64,000 bases of DNA from an uncultured Tropicimonas sp. (GTDB taxonomy: Bacteria > Pseudomonadota > Alphaproteobacteria > Rhodobacterales > Rhodobacteraceae). Positions 54,552 through 63,869 of the stretch are shown here, piece after piece. The notes under the pieces were generated by a model, which did no database searches, was not told the origin of the DNA, and was given only the letters and a program-made list of their open reading frames with translations. The stretch lies in NCBI GenBank assembly GCA_947497945.1, contig CANMIP010000007.1, positions 62,001 through 126,000 of the forward strand, in the 5' to 3' direction. A program made the position numbers and the translations under genes. Numbering within the stretch: position 1 is the first letter of the stretch; every line of letters starts with the position of its first letter.

Positions 54552-54622
54552 CAAATATCCCCGCCGGAGGCAAAAAACTTCTGGAGGGACATGAGTCTTC
54601 ATGCCTCCGGCGGGGATATTTG
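54552..54622. repeat. AAATATCC-box inverted repeat, copy C
   Basis: A perfect 21-base inverted repeat: arm 54552-54572 (CAAATATCCCCGCCGGAGGC plus A) is the exact reverse complement of arm 54602-54622, around a 29-base spacer. It lies between pyrC and pyrE and would form a strong RNA hairpin in their common transcript. The AAATATCC box links it to copies A (14643) and B (25030). Confidence 0.85.
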
Positions 54623-54638
54623 CAGAAAGGGGAAATGG

Positions 54639-55682
54639 CTAGTCCCTACGAACACTCCAAAGGACGGGTTTGCCGGGATCGAAGACGATAACGGGGCCAT
54701 CGCCGGTTTCCAGCGGTGCCGGGATTTCCAGTACCTGTCCCTTCTCCAGCGTGATCGTGGTCTCGTTGGGCGGCAGGCGGTAGAAGGCCGGGCCGTTGAG
54801 CGAGGCGAAGGCTTCGAGCTTGTCCAGCGCGCCGGCCTCGTCGAAGACCTGGGCCAGGCAGGGCATGGTGACGCTGGCCGAGAAGACTCCGGCGCAGCCG
54901 CAGGCGCATTCCTTGTTGGCTTGCGTATGTGGCGCTGAGTCCGTGCCGAGAAAGACATGCTCGAAACCGGATGTTGCCAGCTCGACCAGCGCGGCGCGGT
55001 GACTTTCGCGCTTTGCGACCGGCAGGCAATAGTAATGCGGCTTGATCCCGCCCACGAGGATGTGGTTGCGGTTGATCATCAGGTGATGCGTGGTGATGGT
55101 CGCGCCGAGCGAGCCGTCGCTTTCCTTCACATAGGCGCAGGCATCGGCGGTGGTGATATGTTCCATGACGACACGCAGGCCAGGCGTGGCACGGCGGATC
55201 GGGTCGAGCACTTCCTCGATGAAGACGGCCTCGCGGTCGAAGATGTCGATCTCCTCGCGTGTGACCTCGCCATGCACACAGAGCGGCAGGCCGGCCTCGG
55301 CCATCGCCTCCAGCACAGGGCGCACCTTGTCGAAATCGCGAACGCCGGAAGCGGAGTTGGTCGTGGCGCCGGCCGGGTAGAGTTTCACGGCCGAGATCAG
55401 GCCAGAGGCGTGCGCGGCGACCACATCGGCCGGGTCTGTCGCTTCGGTCAGGTAGAGCGTCATCAGCGGCGTGAAATCGGCGCCTTCGGGCAGGGCGGCG
55501 AGGATGCGATCGCGATAGGCGATCGCGTCGGCCGAGGTGACCACGGGGGGCACGAGGTTCGGCATGATGATCGCGCGGGCAAAATCGCGGGCGGTCTCGG
55601 GCAGGACGGCTTTCAGCATGGCGCCATCGCGCAGATGCAGGTGCCAGTCGTCGGGGCGGCGGAGCGTCAGGGTCTGGTTCAT
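54639..55682 (-). CDS. pyrC: Dihydroorotase (class II)
   Basis: A 347-residue zinc enzyme closing carbamoyl-aspartate to dihydroorotate. The metal-binding HLH is in DWHLHLRDG (H14, H16), the bridging lysine is K99 ([16 protein letters not shown]), later ligands lie in CVHGE, MEHITT and FLGTDSAPH. The size is that of the E. coli-type class II enzyme. It is divergent from ureD and precedes pyrE. Confidence 0.95.
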   Translation of the reverse strand: MNQTLTLRRPDDWHLHLRDGAMLKAVLPETARDFARAIIMPNLVPPVVTSADAIAYRDRILAALPEGADFTPLMTLYLTEATDPADVVAAHASGLISAVKLYPAGATTNSASGVRDFDKVRPVLEAMAEAGLPLCVHGEVTREEIDIFDREAVFIEEVLDPIRRATPGLRVVMEHITTADACAYVKESDGSLGATITTHHLMINRNHILVGGIKPHYYCLPVAKRESHRAALVELATSGFEHVFLGTDSAPHTQANKECACGCAGVFSASVTMPCLAQVFDEAGALDKLEAFASLNGPAFYRLPPNETTITLEKGQVLEIPAPLETGDGPVIVFDPGKPVLWSVRRD

Positions 55683-55809
55683 GATAGAAGCGGCTTAGCC
55701 CAGCCTCTGCGCCAAGGCCAGAGCGCTCGGACCCGCAATCGGCGAGACTGCCTGCCCGATTTCCGGGCATTGCGCGAAAAACAGAGCATTTTGCGGCGAA
55801 ATCCGGCCA

Positions 55810-55824
55810 TGCTGCATTGCAGCA
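55810..55824. promoter_or_regulatory. Palindrome before ureD
   Basis: TGCTGCA-T-TGCAGCA is a perfect seven-base-arm palindrome 43 bases before the ureD start and inside the ureD/pyrC divergent gap. Its position fits an operator for the urease operon. It does not match the NtrC consensus closely. Confidence 0.35.
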
Positions 55825-55867
55825 ATTGTCGCTTCGCGTTAGGGTTCGGCAAACTTGCGAGGGTTCC

Positions 55868-56692
55868 ATGTTCGACCTTGAGCCGGCAGATCAGACGCTT
55901 CAGCGCGCCAAAGGGCGGGCCGAAGCGGGATTCGTCAGCCGGAACGGGCGGGCGCGGCTCAAGCATCTGCACCAGTCGGGCTGCGCCAAGGCGATGCTGC
56001 CCCAAGTGCCGGGCGACCCGGAGGTTGTCTTTCTCAACACGGCGGGCGGGCTGACCGGTGGCGACAGGCTGAGCTATCGTCTCGATGTGCCGGACGGAAC
56101 GCGGGTGACCGCAACGACGCAGACGGCGGAGCGGGCCTATGAGGCGGCTTCCGGGACCGCCAGGGTCGATTGCCATATGACAGCCGGGGCAGGGGCCTCG
56201 CTGGACTGGTTGCCGCAGGAAACGATCCTCTTCGACCACGCATCGCTGGAGCGCGACACCCGAATCTCATTGACGGGCGACGCGCGGTTGCTCTTCTGTG
56301 AAACGCTGGTTTTTGGTCGTGCGGCGATGGGCGAGAAGGTCGACCAGCTCTGGCTGCGGGACCGCCGGGAAGTGACACGAGACGGCCGGCCCTTGCTGGT
56401 CGACGCGGTGCGGATGGATGGCGAGAGCCTTGCACTGGCCGGTGAGCCGGCGATGCTGGGCAGCGCGCGCGCGGTTGCGCTGCTGGCGCTGATCTGCCCG
56501 GGCGCGGAGGATGCGCTGGCGCCGATCCGGGCGCTGCTGGCGGAAGATGGCGTTGAAGCGGCCGCCTCCGGCTGGGACGGGCGCTGCCTTGTCCGCATGA
56601 CCGCGCGCGATGGCTGGCCGCTGCGGCGGCTGATGGTCAAGCTGTTGACACATATCAGGGGCACGGTGCCGCCGCGCGTCTGGCAGATCTGA
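55868..56692 (+). CDS. ureD: Urease accessory protein UreD
   Basis: A 274-residue accessory protein that binds apo-urease and, with UreF and UreG, delivers nickel. Family blocks are RLKHLHQSGCAKAMLPQVPG, VVFLNTAGGLTGGDRLSY, TQTAERAY and LDWLPQETILFDHASLERDT (in part). The ATG at 55868 has GAGGG just upstream. It opens the urease cluster; ureA begins eight bases after its stop. Confidence 0.94.
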   Translation: MFDLEPADQTLQRAKGRAEAGFVSRNGRARLKHLHQSGCAKAMLPQVPGDPEVVFLNTAGGLTGGDRLSYRLDVPDGTRVTATTQTAERAYEAASGTARVDCHMTAGAGASLDWLPQETILFDHASLERDTRISLTGDARLLFCETLVFGRAAMGEKVDQLWLRDRREVTRDGRPLLVDAVRMDGESLALAGEPAMLGSARAVALLALICPGAEDALAPIRALLAEDGVEAAASGWDGRCLVRMTARDGWPLRRLMVKLLTHIRGTVPPRVWQI

Positions 56693-56700
56693 GGTAAGAC

Positions 56701-57003
56701 ATGAACCTGACCCCCCGTGAAAAGGACAAGCTCCTGGTCTCGCTCGCCGCGATGGTGGCGCGTGGGCGGCTGGAGCGCGGCGTCAAGCTGAACCATCCCG
56801 AGGCGATCGCGCTGATCACCGATTACGTGGTCGAGGGCGCGCGAGACGGCCGCTCGGTGGCCGAGTTGATGGAGGCCGGCGCCAAGGTCATAACGGTTGA
56901 GCAATGCATGGAGGGGATCGCCGAGATGATCCACGAGGTGCAGGTCGAGGCAACCTTTCCGGACGGCACGAAGCTCGTGACCGTGCATCACCCGATCCGC
57001 TGA
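56701..57003 (+). CDS. ureA: Urease gamma subunit
   Basis: The 100-residue gamma chain of urease, which forms the trimeric scaffold with UreB and UreC. The start [20 protein letters not shown], the middle [20 protein letters not shown] and the end [14 protein letters not shown] are nearly consensus. A GAGG site precedes the ATG. Confidence 0.97.
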   Translation: MNLTPREKDKLLVSLAAMVARGRLERGVKLNHPEAIALITDYVVEGARDGRSVAELMEAGAKVITVEQCMEGIAEMIHEVQVEATFPDGTKLVTVHHPIR

Positions 57004-57013
57004 GGACTGACCG

Positions 57014-57460
57014 ATGATTGCCTCCTTCCTCCTTGCCCTGCTGGCCGGTTTCGCGACGCCCTATCTGGAGCGTCCTCTGGGCGATGCGCTCGGGCGGATC
57101 GAAGGCATGGCGCTCTGGCTCGGCGTGCCGGAGCTGCGCGCGCTGACTTTCGGCGGGCTGCTGCTGTTGGCTGCGCTGCTGGTCTGGCTCCTCGGGGCGG
57201 ACAGCTCCGCTTTCCTGCTGGTTCTTGGCGGGCTGCTGGGGCTCTTTGGCAAGGATATCGTGGCCTTTCTGCGCGATCCGGACGGGACGGCGGGCAAGGA
57301 TGACGACAATTGGGATGGCGAGATCGCCGCCCCCGGCAGCCGCCGTGTCATCGGCACTGGCGCCGAGGCGGAGGCATCGAGCGAAGAAGAGACATTGCGG
57401 GCAGTGCAGGAGGCGGTTCAGGCGCCCGGGCAGGCCCCCGAGAAGGAGAGCGAGAGATGA
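57014..57460 (+). CDS. Membrane protein encoded between ureA and ureB
   Basis: A 148-residue protein of unknown function. Hydrophobic segments lie at about 3-17, 44-61 and 64-80 ([46 protein letters not shown]), then an acidic, Glu-rich cytoplasmic tail ([20 protein letters not shown]). It begins 10 bases after ureA and overlaps ureB (ATGA at 57457-57460), so it is translated with urease. A related gene in this place recurs in some rhodobacteral urease clusters, as recalled, not checked. Confidence 0.72.
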   Translation: MIASFLLALLAGFATPYLERPLGDALGRIEGMALWLGVPELRALTFGGLLLLAALLVWLLGADSSAFLLVLGGLLGLFGKDIVAFLRDPDGTAGKDDDNWDGEIAAPGSRRVIGTGAEAEASSEEETLRAVQEAVQAPGQAPEKESER

Positions 57461-57762
57461 TCCCTGGTGAAATCATGACCGCCCCGGGCGAGATCACCCT
57501 CAACGAGGACCGCGAGGCGATCACGCTTCTGGTGGCCAATACCGGCGACCGCCCTGTTCAGGTCGGCAGCCACTACCATTTCGCCGAGACCAACTCGGCG
57601 CTGGAATTCGACCGGAAGGCCGCCAAGGGCTACCGGCTCGACATTGCCGCGGGGACCGCGGTGCGTTTCGAACCCGGCCAGAGCCGGGATGTATCCTTGG
57701 TGCCGCTTTCCGGCGCGCGCCGTGTCTTTGGTTTCAATCAGGCCGTCATGGGAGAGCTCTGA
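57457..57762 (+). CDS. ureB: Urease beta subunit
   Basis: The 101-residue beta chain. The start [20 protein letters not shown], the core [20 protein letters not shown] and [20 protein letters not shown], and the end [12 protein letters not shown] are all standard. The start is fixed by a four-base overlap with the upstream membrane protein. Confidence 0.97.
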   Translation: MIPGEIMTAPGEITLNEDREAITLLVANTGDRPVQVGSHYHFAETNSALEFDRKAAKGYRLDIAAGTAVRFEPGQSRDVSLVPLSGARRVFGFNQAVMGEL

Positions 57763-57825
57763 GCGAGCTGACAGCCGACGATCCGGCCCGCATGGGGCGG
57801 CCAATGAAAATTCAGGAGTAGACAG

Positions 57826-58464
57826 ATGTATCAATATATGACCCCGGTCGATTTCATGCGCACGAGCATGACGATGTGGAGCAAGACCGCAGAGTTGCAG
57901 CTCGAGATGATGCGGCTTTCGATGGGGCTTGCCGATAGCTGGACCGGCGGCGCGATGACGCCCAAGCCGGAGCTCATGAAATATTTCACCCCGACGGGCA
58001 TGTCTTCGACGACTCAGGAGGAGACCGTTGCCGCAACGCCGAAGCCGGCCGTGAAGAAGGTCGCGGCGAAGAAGCCCGCCGCCAAGGCGCCGGCCCGCAA
58101 GCCGGTGCGGACGGCCGCCAAGCCGACCGCAAAGGTCGTGCCGCTGGAAACGGCGAAGCCGGCGGTGGTTGAAGAGGTGAAGCCTGCCGTGAAAGATGAG
58201 GTGAAGGCCGCGCCGAAGCCCGCCACGCGCCGCCGCGCACCGTCCAAGCCGAAAACGCCCGATGGGCTGACCGAGGCTGTCGCGCCGGTCGCGGAGGCGA
58301 AACCGGCGCCGCGTCGCAAGGCGGCGGCTCCGAAGGCCAAGGCTCCCGTATCGGCGCCGGCAGCCGAGGCCGCAGCAAAGCCCGCGCCGCGCCGAATGGC
58401 GCCTGCCAAGAAGCCCGCGGCGGCCGATTCCGCTCCGACTGCGACGAAGAAGGATGAGGCGTGA
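57826..58464 (+). CDS. Phasin-like N-terminus with histone H1-like Lys/Ala/Pro tail
   Basis: A 212-residue protein lying between ureB and ureC. Residues 1-60 (MYQYMTPVDFMRTSMTMWSK, then TAELQLEMMRLSMGLADSW) are Met-rich and helical, resembling short phasin-like proteins. Residues 70-212 are a low-complexity, strongly basic tail of Lys-Pro-Ala units (KKVAAKKPAAKAPARKPVRT and many more), like histone H1 or the PhaF tail, and would bind DNA or polyanions. A GGAG site precedes it. A role in polyester granules or nucleoid contact is possible but inferred only from composition. Confidence 0.65.
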   Translation: MYQYMTPVDFMRTSMTMWSKTAELQLEMMRLSMGLADSWTGGAMTPKPELMKYFTPTGMSSTTQEETVAATPKPAVKKVAAKKPAAKAPARKPVRTAAKPTAKVVPLETAKPAVVEEVKPAVKDEVKAAPKPATRRRAPSKPKTPDGLTEAVAPVAEAKPAPRRKAAAPKAKAPVSAPAAEAAAKPAPRRMAPAKKPAAADSAPTATKKDEA

Positions 58465-58551
58465 TCGCTAACAGTGCAGATTCCGCCCTTGCACTCGGCG
58501 GAAGAGAGATTACCTTGTCTGACAGTCGGAAACAGCCAGACAAGGCCTCTC

Positions 58552-58653
58552 ATGCGTCTGCTCAACCTGATCGACCGTCTCCTTGGATTGCTGGCGCCTG
58601 CGCCGCAGCCCATTCCGATCCCCGTGCGGGATCCCAAGGGTCCGCGTCGCTGA
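58552..58653 (+). CDS. Possible 33-residue amphipathic, proline-ended small protein
   Basis: MRLLNLIDRLLGLLAPAPQP is followed by IPIPVRDPKGPRR and a TGA stop. AAGG lies about seven bases before the ATG. The first 15 residues make an amphipathic helix, then a Pro-rich basic tail. It is 87 bases after the H1-like gene and 19 before the next one, so it would be within the operon. It is too short for a family call; it could be a chance frame. Confidence 0.35.
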   Translation: MRLLNLIDRLLGLLAPAPQPIPIPVRDPKGPRR

Positions 58654-58672
58654 GCCAATTCCGGGCGCGCGG

Positions 58673-58993
58673 ATGACGACGCCCGTTTCCCAGACAGCTG
58701 CCGATCTTTCGCGCGACCTTCTCGATATCGGGATGGAGGCGACCATGCTTGCCGTCGAGGCAAACACGGTCGTCCTGTATCGTACCGGTCTGTTTTGTGG
58801 TTTCCGGCCGATGAGCGGCGCGGAGGTCCACCGGATGATATCCGAGAAACCGCCGGCTTTCGCGGCCTCGGCCATGGCCGCCGGGTTGACCGCTCTTGGC
58901 GGTCAGCGGCCGGACCAGATCATTGCAGCAGCACTGCACCCGCTTCGCACCGAGACCAACAGGAACCTTCGCCGCCTTGGCGGCGAGGCATAA
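58673..58993 (+). CDS. Small helical phasin-like protein in the urease operon
   Basis: A 106-residue all-helical protein ([76 protein letters not shown]). The E-A-x-x-V-x-x-x-R/M ... M-x-x-EKP-x-A pattern resembles short rhodobacteral proteins sometimes labelled 'antifreeze' or phasin-like (from memory). There is no signal peptide. The ribosome-binding site is poor. ureC starts 26 bases after its stop. Function unknown. Confidence 0.6.
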   Translation: MTTPVSQTAADLSRDLLDIGMEATMLAVEANTVVLYRTGLFCGFRPMSGAEVHRMISEKPPAFAASAMAAGLTALGGQRPDQIIAAALHPLRTETNRNLRRLGGEA

Positions 58994-59019
58994 AGACCAA
59001 CCGACCCGAGGGGCCTGCC

Positions 59020-60729
59020 ATGCCTGCCAAGATTTCCCGCGACACCTATGCCGCGATGTTCGGACCTACCACCGGAGACCGGGTGCGCCTGGCCGATACG
59101 GACCTCGTGATTGAGGTTGAAAAAGACCTCACAAGCTACGGGGAAGAAGTGAAATTCGGCGGTGGCAAGGTGATCCGCGACGGCATGGGACAGTCCCAGG
59201 CCACGCGCGCGGAAGGTGCCGTGGACACGGTCATCACCAATGCGCTGATCCTCGACGTGACCGGCATCTACAAGGCCGATATCGGGCTGAGGGACGGGCG
59301 GATCGCGAAGATCGGCAAGGCTGGCAATCCCGACACCCAGCCGGGCGTCGACATCATCGTCGGCCCCGGAACCGAGGCCATCGCGGGGGAGGGCAAGATC
59401 CTGACCGCGGGCGGTTTCGACAGCCATATCCACTTCATCTGCCCGCAGCAGATCGACGACGCGCTGCATTCGGGCCTCACGACCATGCTCGGCGGCGGCA
59501 CCGGCCCGGCGCATGGCACGCTGGCGACGACCTGCACGCCCGGTCCCTGGCATATCGGGCGGATGCTGCAATCGGCCGATGCCTTCCCGATGAACCTTGC
59601 CTTCGCCGGCAAGGGCAACGCCTCGCTTCCGGCGGCGCTGGAGGAACAGATCAAGGCCGGCGCCTGTGCGCTCAAGCTGCACGAGGACTGGGGCACGACA
59701 CCCGCCGCAATCGACTGCTGCCTTTCCGTTGCGGACGCGATGGACGTGCAGGTGATGATCCACACCGACACGCTGAACGAATCGGGTTTCGTCGAGAACA
59801 CCGTGAAGGCGATGAAGGGCCGGACGATCCACGCCTTCCACACCGAGGGCGCGGGTGGCGGGCATGCGCCGGACATCATCAAGGTGGTCGGCGAGGAACA
59901 TGTCCTGCCGTCTTCGACCAACCCGACCCGGCCCTACACGGTCAACACGCTGGAAGAGCATCTCGACATGCTCATGGTCTGCCACCATCTCGACAAATCG
60001 ATCCCCGAGGACGTGGCCTTCGCCGAGAGCCGGATCCGCAAAGAGACCATCGCTGCCGAAGACATCCTGCACGACATGGGCGCTTTCTCGATCATTGCCT
60101 CGGACAGCCAGGCGATGGGCCGCGTTGGCGAGGTGATCATCCGCACCTGGCAGACAGCGCACAAGATGAAGCTGCAGCGCGGTCGCCTGGCCGAAGAGAC
60201 GGGCGAGAATGACAATGTTCGCGTCAAGCGCTACGTCGCCAAATACACCATCAACCCGGCCATCGCGCATGGGATCTCGGGCCATATCGGGACCATCGAG
60301 GAAGGCAAACGGGCCGATCTCGTGCTCTGGTCCCCGGCCTTTTTCGGTGTGAAGCCGGAGATGGTGCTGCTGGGTGGCACGATTGCCGTGGCCCAGATGG
60401 GCGATCCGAACGCGTCCATTCCGACGCCGCAACCCGTCTATACAAGGCCGATGTTTGGCGCCTTCGGACGGTCGGTCGAGCGCTCGGCGGTGACCTTTGT
60501 CTCGGCGGCGGCGCAGGCCGATGGGCTCGGCGCGTCACTCGGTCTGGCCAAGGACACGCTGGCGGTGGGCGATACCCGCGGGATCGGCAAGTCGGACATG
60601 GTGATGAACGACGCGCGGCCGCAGATCGAGGTCAACCCGGAGACCTACGAGGTGCGGGCCGATGGCGAGTTGCTGACCTGCGAGCCGGCCAGCGAGCTGC
60701 CCATGGCGCAGCGGTATTTCCTGTTCTGA
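59020..60729 (+). CDS. ureC: Urease alpha subunit
   Basis: The 569-residue catalytic chain hydrolysing urea to ammonia and carbamate. The nickel ligands are visible: H136 and H138 (SHIHF), carbamylated K219 (ALKLHEDWG), H248 ([11 protein letters not shown]), H274 (AFHTEG) and D362 (SDSQAMGR). The mobile flap has C321-H322-H323 ([20 protein letters not shown]). The ATG at 59020 follows GAGGGG, and [20 protein letters not shown] is the usual start. Confidence 0.98.
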   Translation: MPAKISRDTYAAMFGPTTGDRVRLADTDLVIEVEKDLTSYGEEVKFGGGKVIRDGMGQSQATRAEGAVDTVITNALILDVTGIYKADIGLRDGRIAKIGKAGNPDTQPGVDIIVGPGTEAIAGEGKILTAGGFDSHIHFICPQQIDDALHSGLTTMLGGGTGPAHGTLATTCTPGPWHIGRMLQSADAFPMNLAFAGKGNASLPAALEEQIKAGACALKLHEDWGTTPAAIDCCLSVADAMDVQVMIHTDTLNESGFVENTVKAMKGRTIHAFHTEGAGGGHAPDIIKVVGEEHVLPSSTNPTRPYTVNTLEEHLDMLMVCHHLDKSIPEDVAFAESRIRKETIAAEDILHDMGAFSIIASDSQAMGRVGEVIIRTWQTAHKMKLQRGRLAEETGENDNVRVKRYVAKYTINPAIAHGISGHIGTIEEGKRADLVLWSPAFFGVKPEMVLLGGTIAVAQMGDPNASIPTPQPVYTRPMFGAFGRSVERSAVTFVSAAAQADGLGASLGLAKDTLAVGDTRGIGKSDMVMNDARPQIEVNPETYEVRADGELLTCEPASELPMAQRYFLF

Positions 60730-60889
60730 CCGGCCGGCGCGGCGCGTGTTGCCGCGCTCCCCGGGACCGCTCTTAAGGCGGCCATGCCAGCGTCCTTTCG
60801 CCGGCTGGCCCGATCCGCGAAATTGACAAGTATCGCGGCAGGGCCTAAGAAATGCTGCGATGCAGAAACAACGAACCGGGAGCGCCGGG

Positions 60890-61177
60890 ATGCCTAGCTG
60901 CCAGACAACCGAGACCGAGACCGCGATCACCATCCCCCAGCTGCTTTTCGCGCCGTTGCGCGGGCTTTGGGAGATGATCGTTGCGCCCGGTCGTCAGGCC
61001 GCGCGTGTCGAGCAGATCCAGATCCTCGAAAGCCTCAGCGAGGCGCAGCTCTCGGAGCGCGGCATGACCCGGGCCGACATGCTGCCGCGTCTCTATGCCG
61101 ATCCGCTCTATCGCGGCCCGATCCGGCGCGAGACTGTTGCCGAAGACCCGCTCCATGACGGAATGACCGCAGGCTGA
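60890..61177 (+). CDS. Small protein with DUF1127-like helix, unknown
   Basis: A 95-residue protein starting at ATG 60890 behind GGGAG (an upstream ATG at 60860 is also in frame). The middle IPQLLFAPLRGLWEMIVAPG is amphipathic to hydrophobic. The second half, QILESLSEAQLSERGMTRAD then MLPRLYADPLYRGP, recalls the L-x-D-R-x-L-x-D-I-G-L-T-R-x-D pattern of DUF1127 (YjiS-like) proteins. It is within the urease cluster, about 160 bases after ureC. Role unknown. Confidence 0.55.
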   Translation: MPSCQTTETETAITIPQLLFAPLRGLWEMIVAPGRQAARVEQIQILESLSEAQLSERGMTRADMLPRLYADPLYRGPIRRETVAEDPLHDGMTAG

Positions 61178-61258
61178 ACCGGGCCATGTCGCCATTCTGC
61201 CGCCGCCATGATACTGCGCGGAGACTGGGCCCGGATGTGGTCCGCAGAGGCGATACGC

Positions 61259-61870
61259 ATGCGTTTACTCTTGATACTGGTCCTGGCGGGTCTGTCGGGG
61301 TCAGCCCTTGCGGCGGATTGTCCGCGCCGGTCCGACCTGGAACAGGGCGCAACGGCCTATGTCACCTATCCCGATGGCGGCACGGTCGGCCTGCGATGGC
61401 TCGGCGCCGGAATGATCCAGGAGACGACGCGCTTTCCCGATGGCATGGGCGAGTTCCGGATGGTCTCGATGGGCGGCGTGTTCATCATTGACGAGGTGAA
61501 TCTCGACGGTGACGCGGAGCTTAAGGACAGCCGCATCGTGTCGCGCTTCCCCGGCGGTCTGCACGAGAAGATGCCGGTGCGTGCGAAGATGGAGATGACG
61601 GTCACGGCGTTGAACCTCTTCGCGGACGGCACGGAATCGGAAGAGGAGGTCATCGAGATGAAGAGCGGCGGCCTTGCCGAAGTCGAGATCGCCGGTTGCG
61701 TCTATGAGGGCTTTCCGATCCTGCTGACCTATCACTGGGCCGACGAGTTCTTCACCTCGATGATGACCCACTTGCCGGAGCTCGGTCTCTCGCTCGAGCT
61801 GGCGCGGATGGACCCCGATGGCGGCACGCAATCCTATGCGCCGCTGCGCTTCAGCCTGACACCGCCCTGA
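61259..61870 (+). CDS. Secreted protein in the urease operon, unknown
   Basis: A 203-residue protein with a signal peptide (MRLLLILVLAGLSGSALA, cleaved before AADCP). The mature part is beta-rich (YVTYPDGGTVGLRWLGAGMI, FPDGMGEFRMVSMGGVFIID, GCVYEGFPILLTYHW) with two cysteines that could pair. AGAGG lies nine bases before the ATG at 61259. It precedes ureE by 86 bases on the same strand. Periplasmic, no family recognised. Confidence 0.68.
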   Translation: MRLLLILVLAGLSGSALAADCPRRSDLEQGATAYVTYPDGGTVGLRWLGAGMIQETTRFPDGMGEFRMVSMGGVFIIDEVNLDGDAELKDSRIVSRFPGGLHEKMPVRAKMEMTVTALNLFADGTESEEEVIEMKSGGLAEVEIAGCVYEGFPILLTYHWADEFFTSMMTHLPELGLSLELARMDPDGGTQSYAPLRFSLTPP

Positions 61871-61956
61871 GCGGCGGCAATGGTGCGGCGGGGCCTTCAC
61901 ATGCTGCAGCGCGGCAGCTAGGCTCTCGCGGTCGGAACAACGGGCGGGAGCAGCAG

Positions 61957-62427
61957 ATGGAGCGGGCTATCAAGGTCGAGCGGCAGGCAGGCGCGGAGGT
62001 CGTCGATTCCGTTCGGCTGGATTACGAGGGACGCTTCCTGCGGCGCAAGCGGTTGGAAACACTGTCCGGCGATGATGTGCTCGTGGACCTGCCGGAGACG
62101 GTCTCGCTCGAGGATGGCGACGCGCTGGTGCTGGAAAGCGGCGCCCGGGTCGGGGTTCTGGCGGCGCAGGAGCCGTTGCTGTCGGTGACGGGAGAGAACC
62201 TGGCGCGGCTGGCCTGGCATGTCGGCAACCGGCACACGCCCTGCCGGATCGAGGCGGACAGGCTGCTGATCCGGGCCGACCCGGTGCTGGCGCGGATGCT
62301 GGAAGGGCTGGGCGCCTCGGTTGAACCGGTCTTGGCGGCCTTCACCCCGGAAGGCGGCGCCTATGGGCACGGACGAACGCTGGGCCACGCCCATGGCGAG
62401 GACGGGCATTCCGCGCATGAGCACTGA
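61957..62427 (+). CDS. ureE: Urease accessory protein UreE
   Basis: A 156-residue nickel metallochaperone feeding UreG. The N-terminal peptide-binding domain (residues 1-70) is followed by the metal-binding domain containing LARLAWHVGNRHTPCRIEAD with the key histidines. The C-terminus is His-rich (YGHGRTLGHAHGEDGHSAHE, then H), which adds nickel storage sites. Its end overlaps the ureF start by 11 bases. Confidence 0.95.
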   Translation: MERAIKVERQAGAEVVDSVRLDYEGRFLRRKRLETLSGDDVLVDLPETVSLEDGDALVLESGARVGVLAAQEPLLSVTGENLARLAWHVGNRHTPCRIEADRLLIRADPVLARMLEGLGASVEPVLAAFTPEGGAYGHGRTLGHAHGEDGHSAHEH

Positions 62428-63070
62428 GGCCGAAACCACCTCCGCGCTGCTCCAGCTGACGCAATGGCTCTCGCCGGCCTTCCCGCTCGGCGCTTTCGCC
62501 TATTCGCATGGGCTGGAGACGGCGATCGCGGACGGAACGGTCTGCGATGCCGGGAGCCTGGAGCGCTGGCTCACCGTGGTCCTCACGCAGGGCGCCGGGC
62601 GCAGCGACGCGATCCTGCTGGCTCATGCCCTGCGCGCACCCGACCAGGCCGATGCGCTTTCGGCACTGGCCGAGGCTTTGGCGACATCGAAGGAGCGCTG
62701 GCAGGAGACGCAGTCGCAGGGGGCGGCCTTTGTCCGCACTGTGAATGCGATGACGAACGAAAGCGCGGTGGAGCGCCCGCTGCCGGTGGCGCTCGGTGTT
62801 GCCGCCGCCGCGCTGCCGCTTGCCCCCGCGCAGGTCGTTGCGCTGTATCTGCACGGCTTCACGGGCAATCTCGCTTCGGCGGGCATCCGGTTCATCCCGC
62901 TCGGGCAGAGCGAGGGGCAGGCGGTGCTGGCCCGCCTGAAGGAGGCAATCGTCGCGCTGGCCGAGGCCGCCGTGGAGGCACCGCTCGAGGATATCGGCGG
63001 CGCGGCTTTCGGCGCGGACCTTGCCGCGATCCGGCACGAGGAACAGGAGGTTCGGCTCTTCCGGAGCTGA
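62417..63070 (+). CDS. ureF: Urease accessory protein UreF
   Basis: A 217-residue all-helical protein that bridges UreD and UreG on apo-urease. Landmarks are LTQWLSPAFPLGAFAYSHGL, ETAIADGTVCDAGSLERWL and HGFTGNLASAGIRFIPLGQS. The start at 62417 (MSTEAETT) gives the standard N-terminus and overlaps ureE by 11 bases; an upstream ATG at 62393 is possible. ureG follows 21 bases later. Confidence 0.94.
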   Translation: MSTEAETTSALLQLTQWLSPAFPLGAFAYSHGLETAIADGTVCDAGSLERWLTVVLTQGAGRSDAILLAHALRAPDQADALSALAEALATSKERWQETQSQGAAFVRTVNAMTNESAVERPLPVALGVAAAALPLAPAQVVALYLHGFTGNLASAGIRFIPLGQSEGQAVLARLKEAIVALAEAAVEAPLEDIGGAAFGADLAAIRHEEQEVRLFRS

Positions 63071-63091
63071 CCGCAGGACGGAGTAAGAGAG

Positions 63092-63703
63092 ATGAAAAGC
63101 CCCAACGGACCCTTGCGTGTCGGCATCGGCGGCCCGGTCGGTGCCGGTAAGACGACGCTCACGGCGGAGCTTTGCAAGGCGCTGGCGGACGAGGTCTCGA
63201 TGGCCGTGGTCACCAACGACATCTATACCCGGGAGGATGCGGACTTCCTCATGCGTGCGCAGCTCCTGCCAAGCGAGCGGGTGTGCGGCGTCGAGACGGG
63301 GGGCTGTCCGCATACCGCGATCCGCGAGGATGCCTCGATCAATCTCGCGGCCATCGACGATCTCGTCTCCCGCTTTCCGGATCTCGAACTGGTCCTGATC
63401 GAGTCGGGCGGCGACAACCTGGCCGCGACCTTCAGCCCGGAGCTGGCGGATCTGACGCTCTATATCATCGACACGGCGGCCGGGCAGGATATTCCGCGCA
63501 AGAAAGGGCCGGGGGTCACGCGCTCGGACCTGCTCATCGTCAACAAGACGGATCTCGCCCCGCATGTCGGGGTCGATCCGGTCCGGCTGGAAAGCGACTC
63601 GGCGGCGGCGCGGGGGGCACGCCCCTTCGTGATGGCGTCCCTGCGACAGGGCGAGGGCGTTGCCGAGATCGTGGCCTTCCTCCGGCGGGAAGGCGGCCTC
63701 TGA
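63092..63703 (+). CDS. ureG: Urease accessory GTPase UreG
   Basis: A 203-residue SIMIBI GTPase that couples GTP hydrolysis to nickel insertion. The P-loop is GGPVGAGKT (13-21), the metal-binding CPH appears in [13 protein letters not shown], and the switch/G motifs are [15 protein letters not shown] and [10 protein letters not shown]. It closes the urease cluster; about 165 bases separate it from the convergent carboxylase gene. Confidence 0.97.
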   Translation: MKSPNGPLRVGIGGPVGAGKTTLTAELCKALADEVSMAVVTNDIYTREDADFLMRAQLLPSERVCGVETGGCPHTAIREDASINLAAIDDLVSRFPDLELVLIESGGDNLAATFSPELADLTLYIIDTAAGQDIPRKKGPGVTRSDLLIVNKTDLAPHVGVDPVRLESDSAAARGARPFVMASLRQGEGVAEIVAFLRREGGL

Positions 63704-63869
63704 CAAGCGCGCAGGCATGGCGGCGTCGCCCCGCCTTGCGCCTTCAGGACAGGCCTTTCGCTGTCCTGCAAGGGGCGCTTCGCCCGGATAACCGCGTGCG
63801 GCGTCCCGGGCTCGCCTTGAAGCTGAGGATCGTGAAGGGCGGCGCGATAGGCCGCGCCGCCGGCTGAGA

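Noticed and set aside
58461-58676. A 71-codon GTG frame after the H1-like gene
   Set aside because: Overlaps the 33-codon candidate in another frame and has a Ser/Ala/Pro composition typical of a shifted reading.
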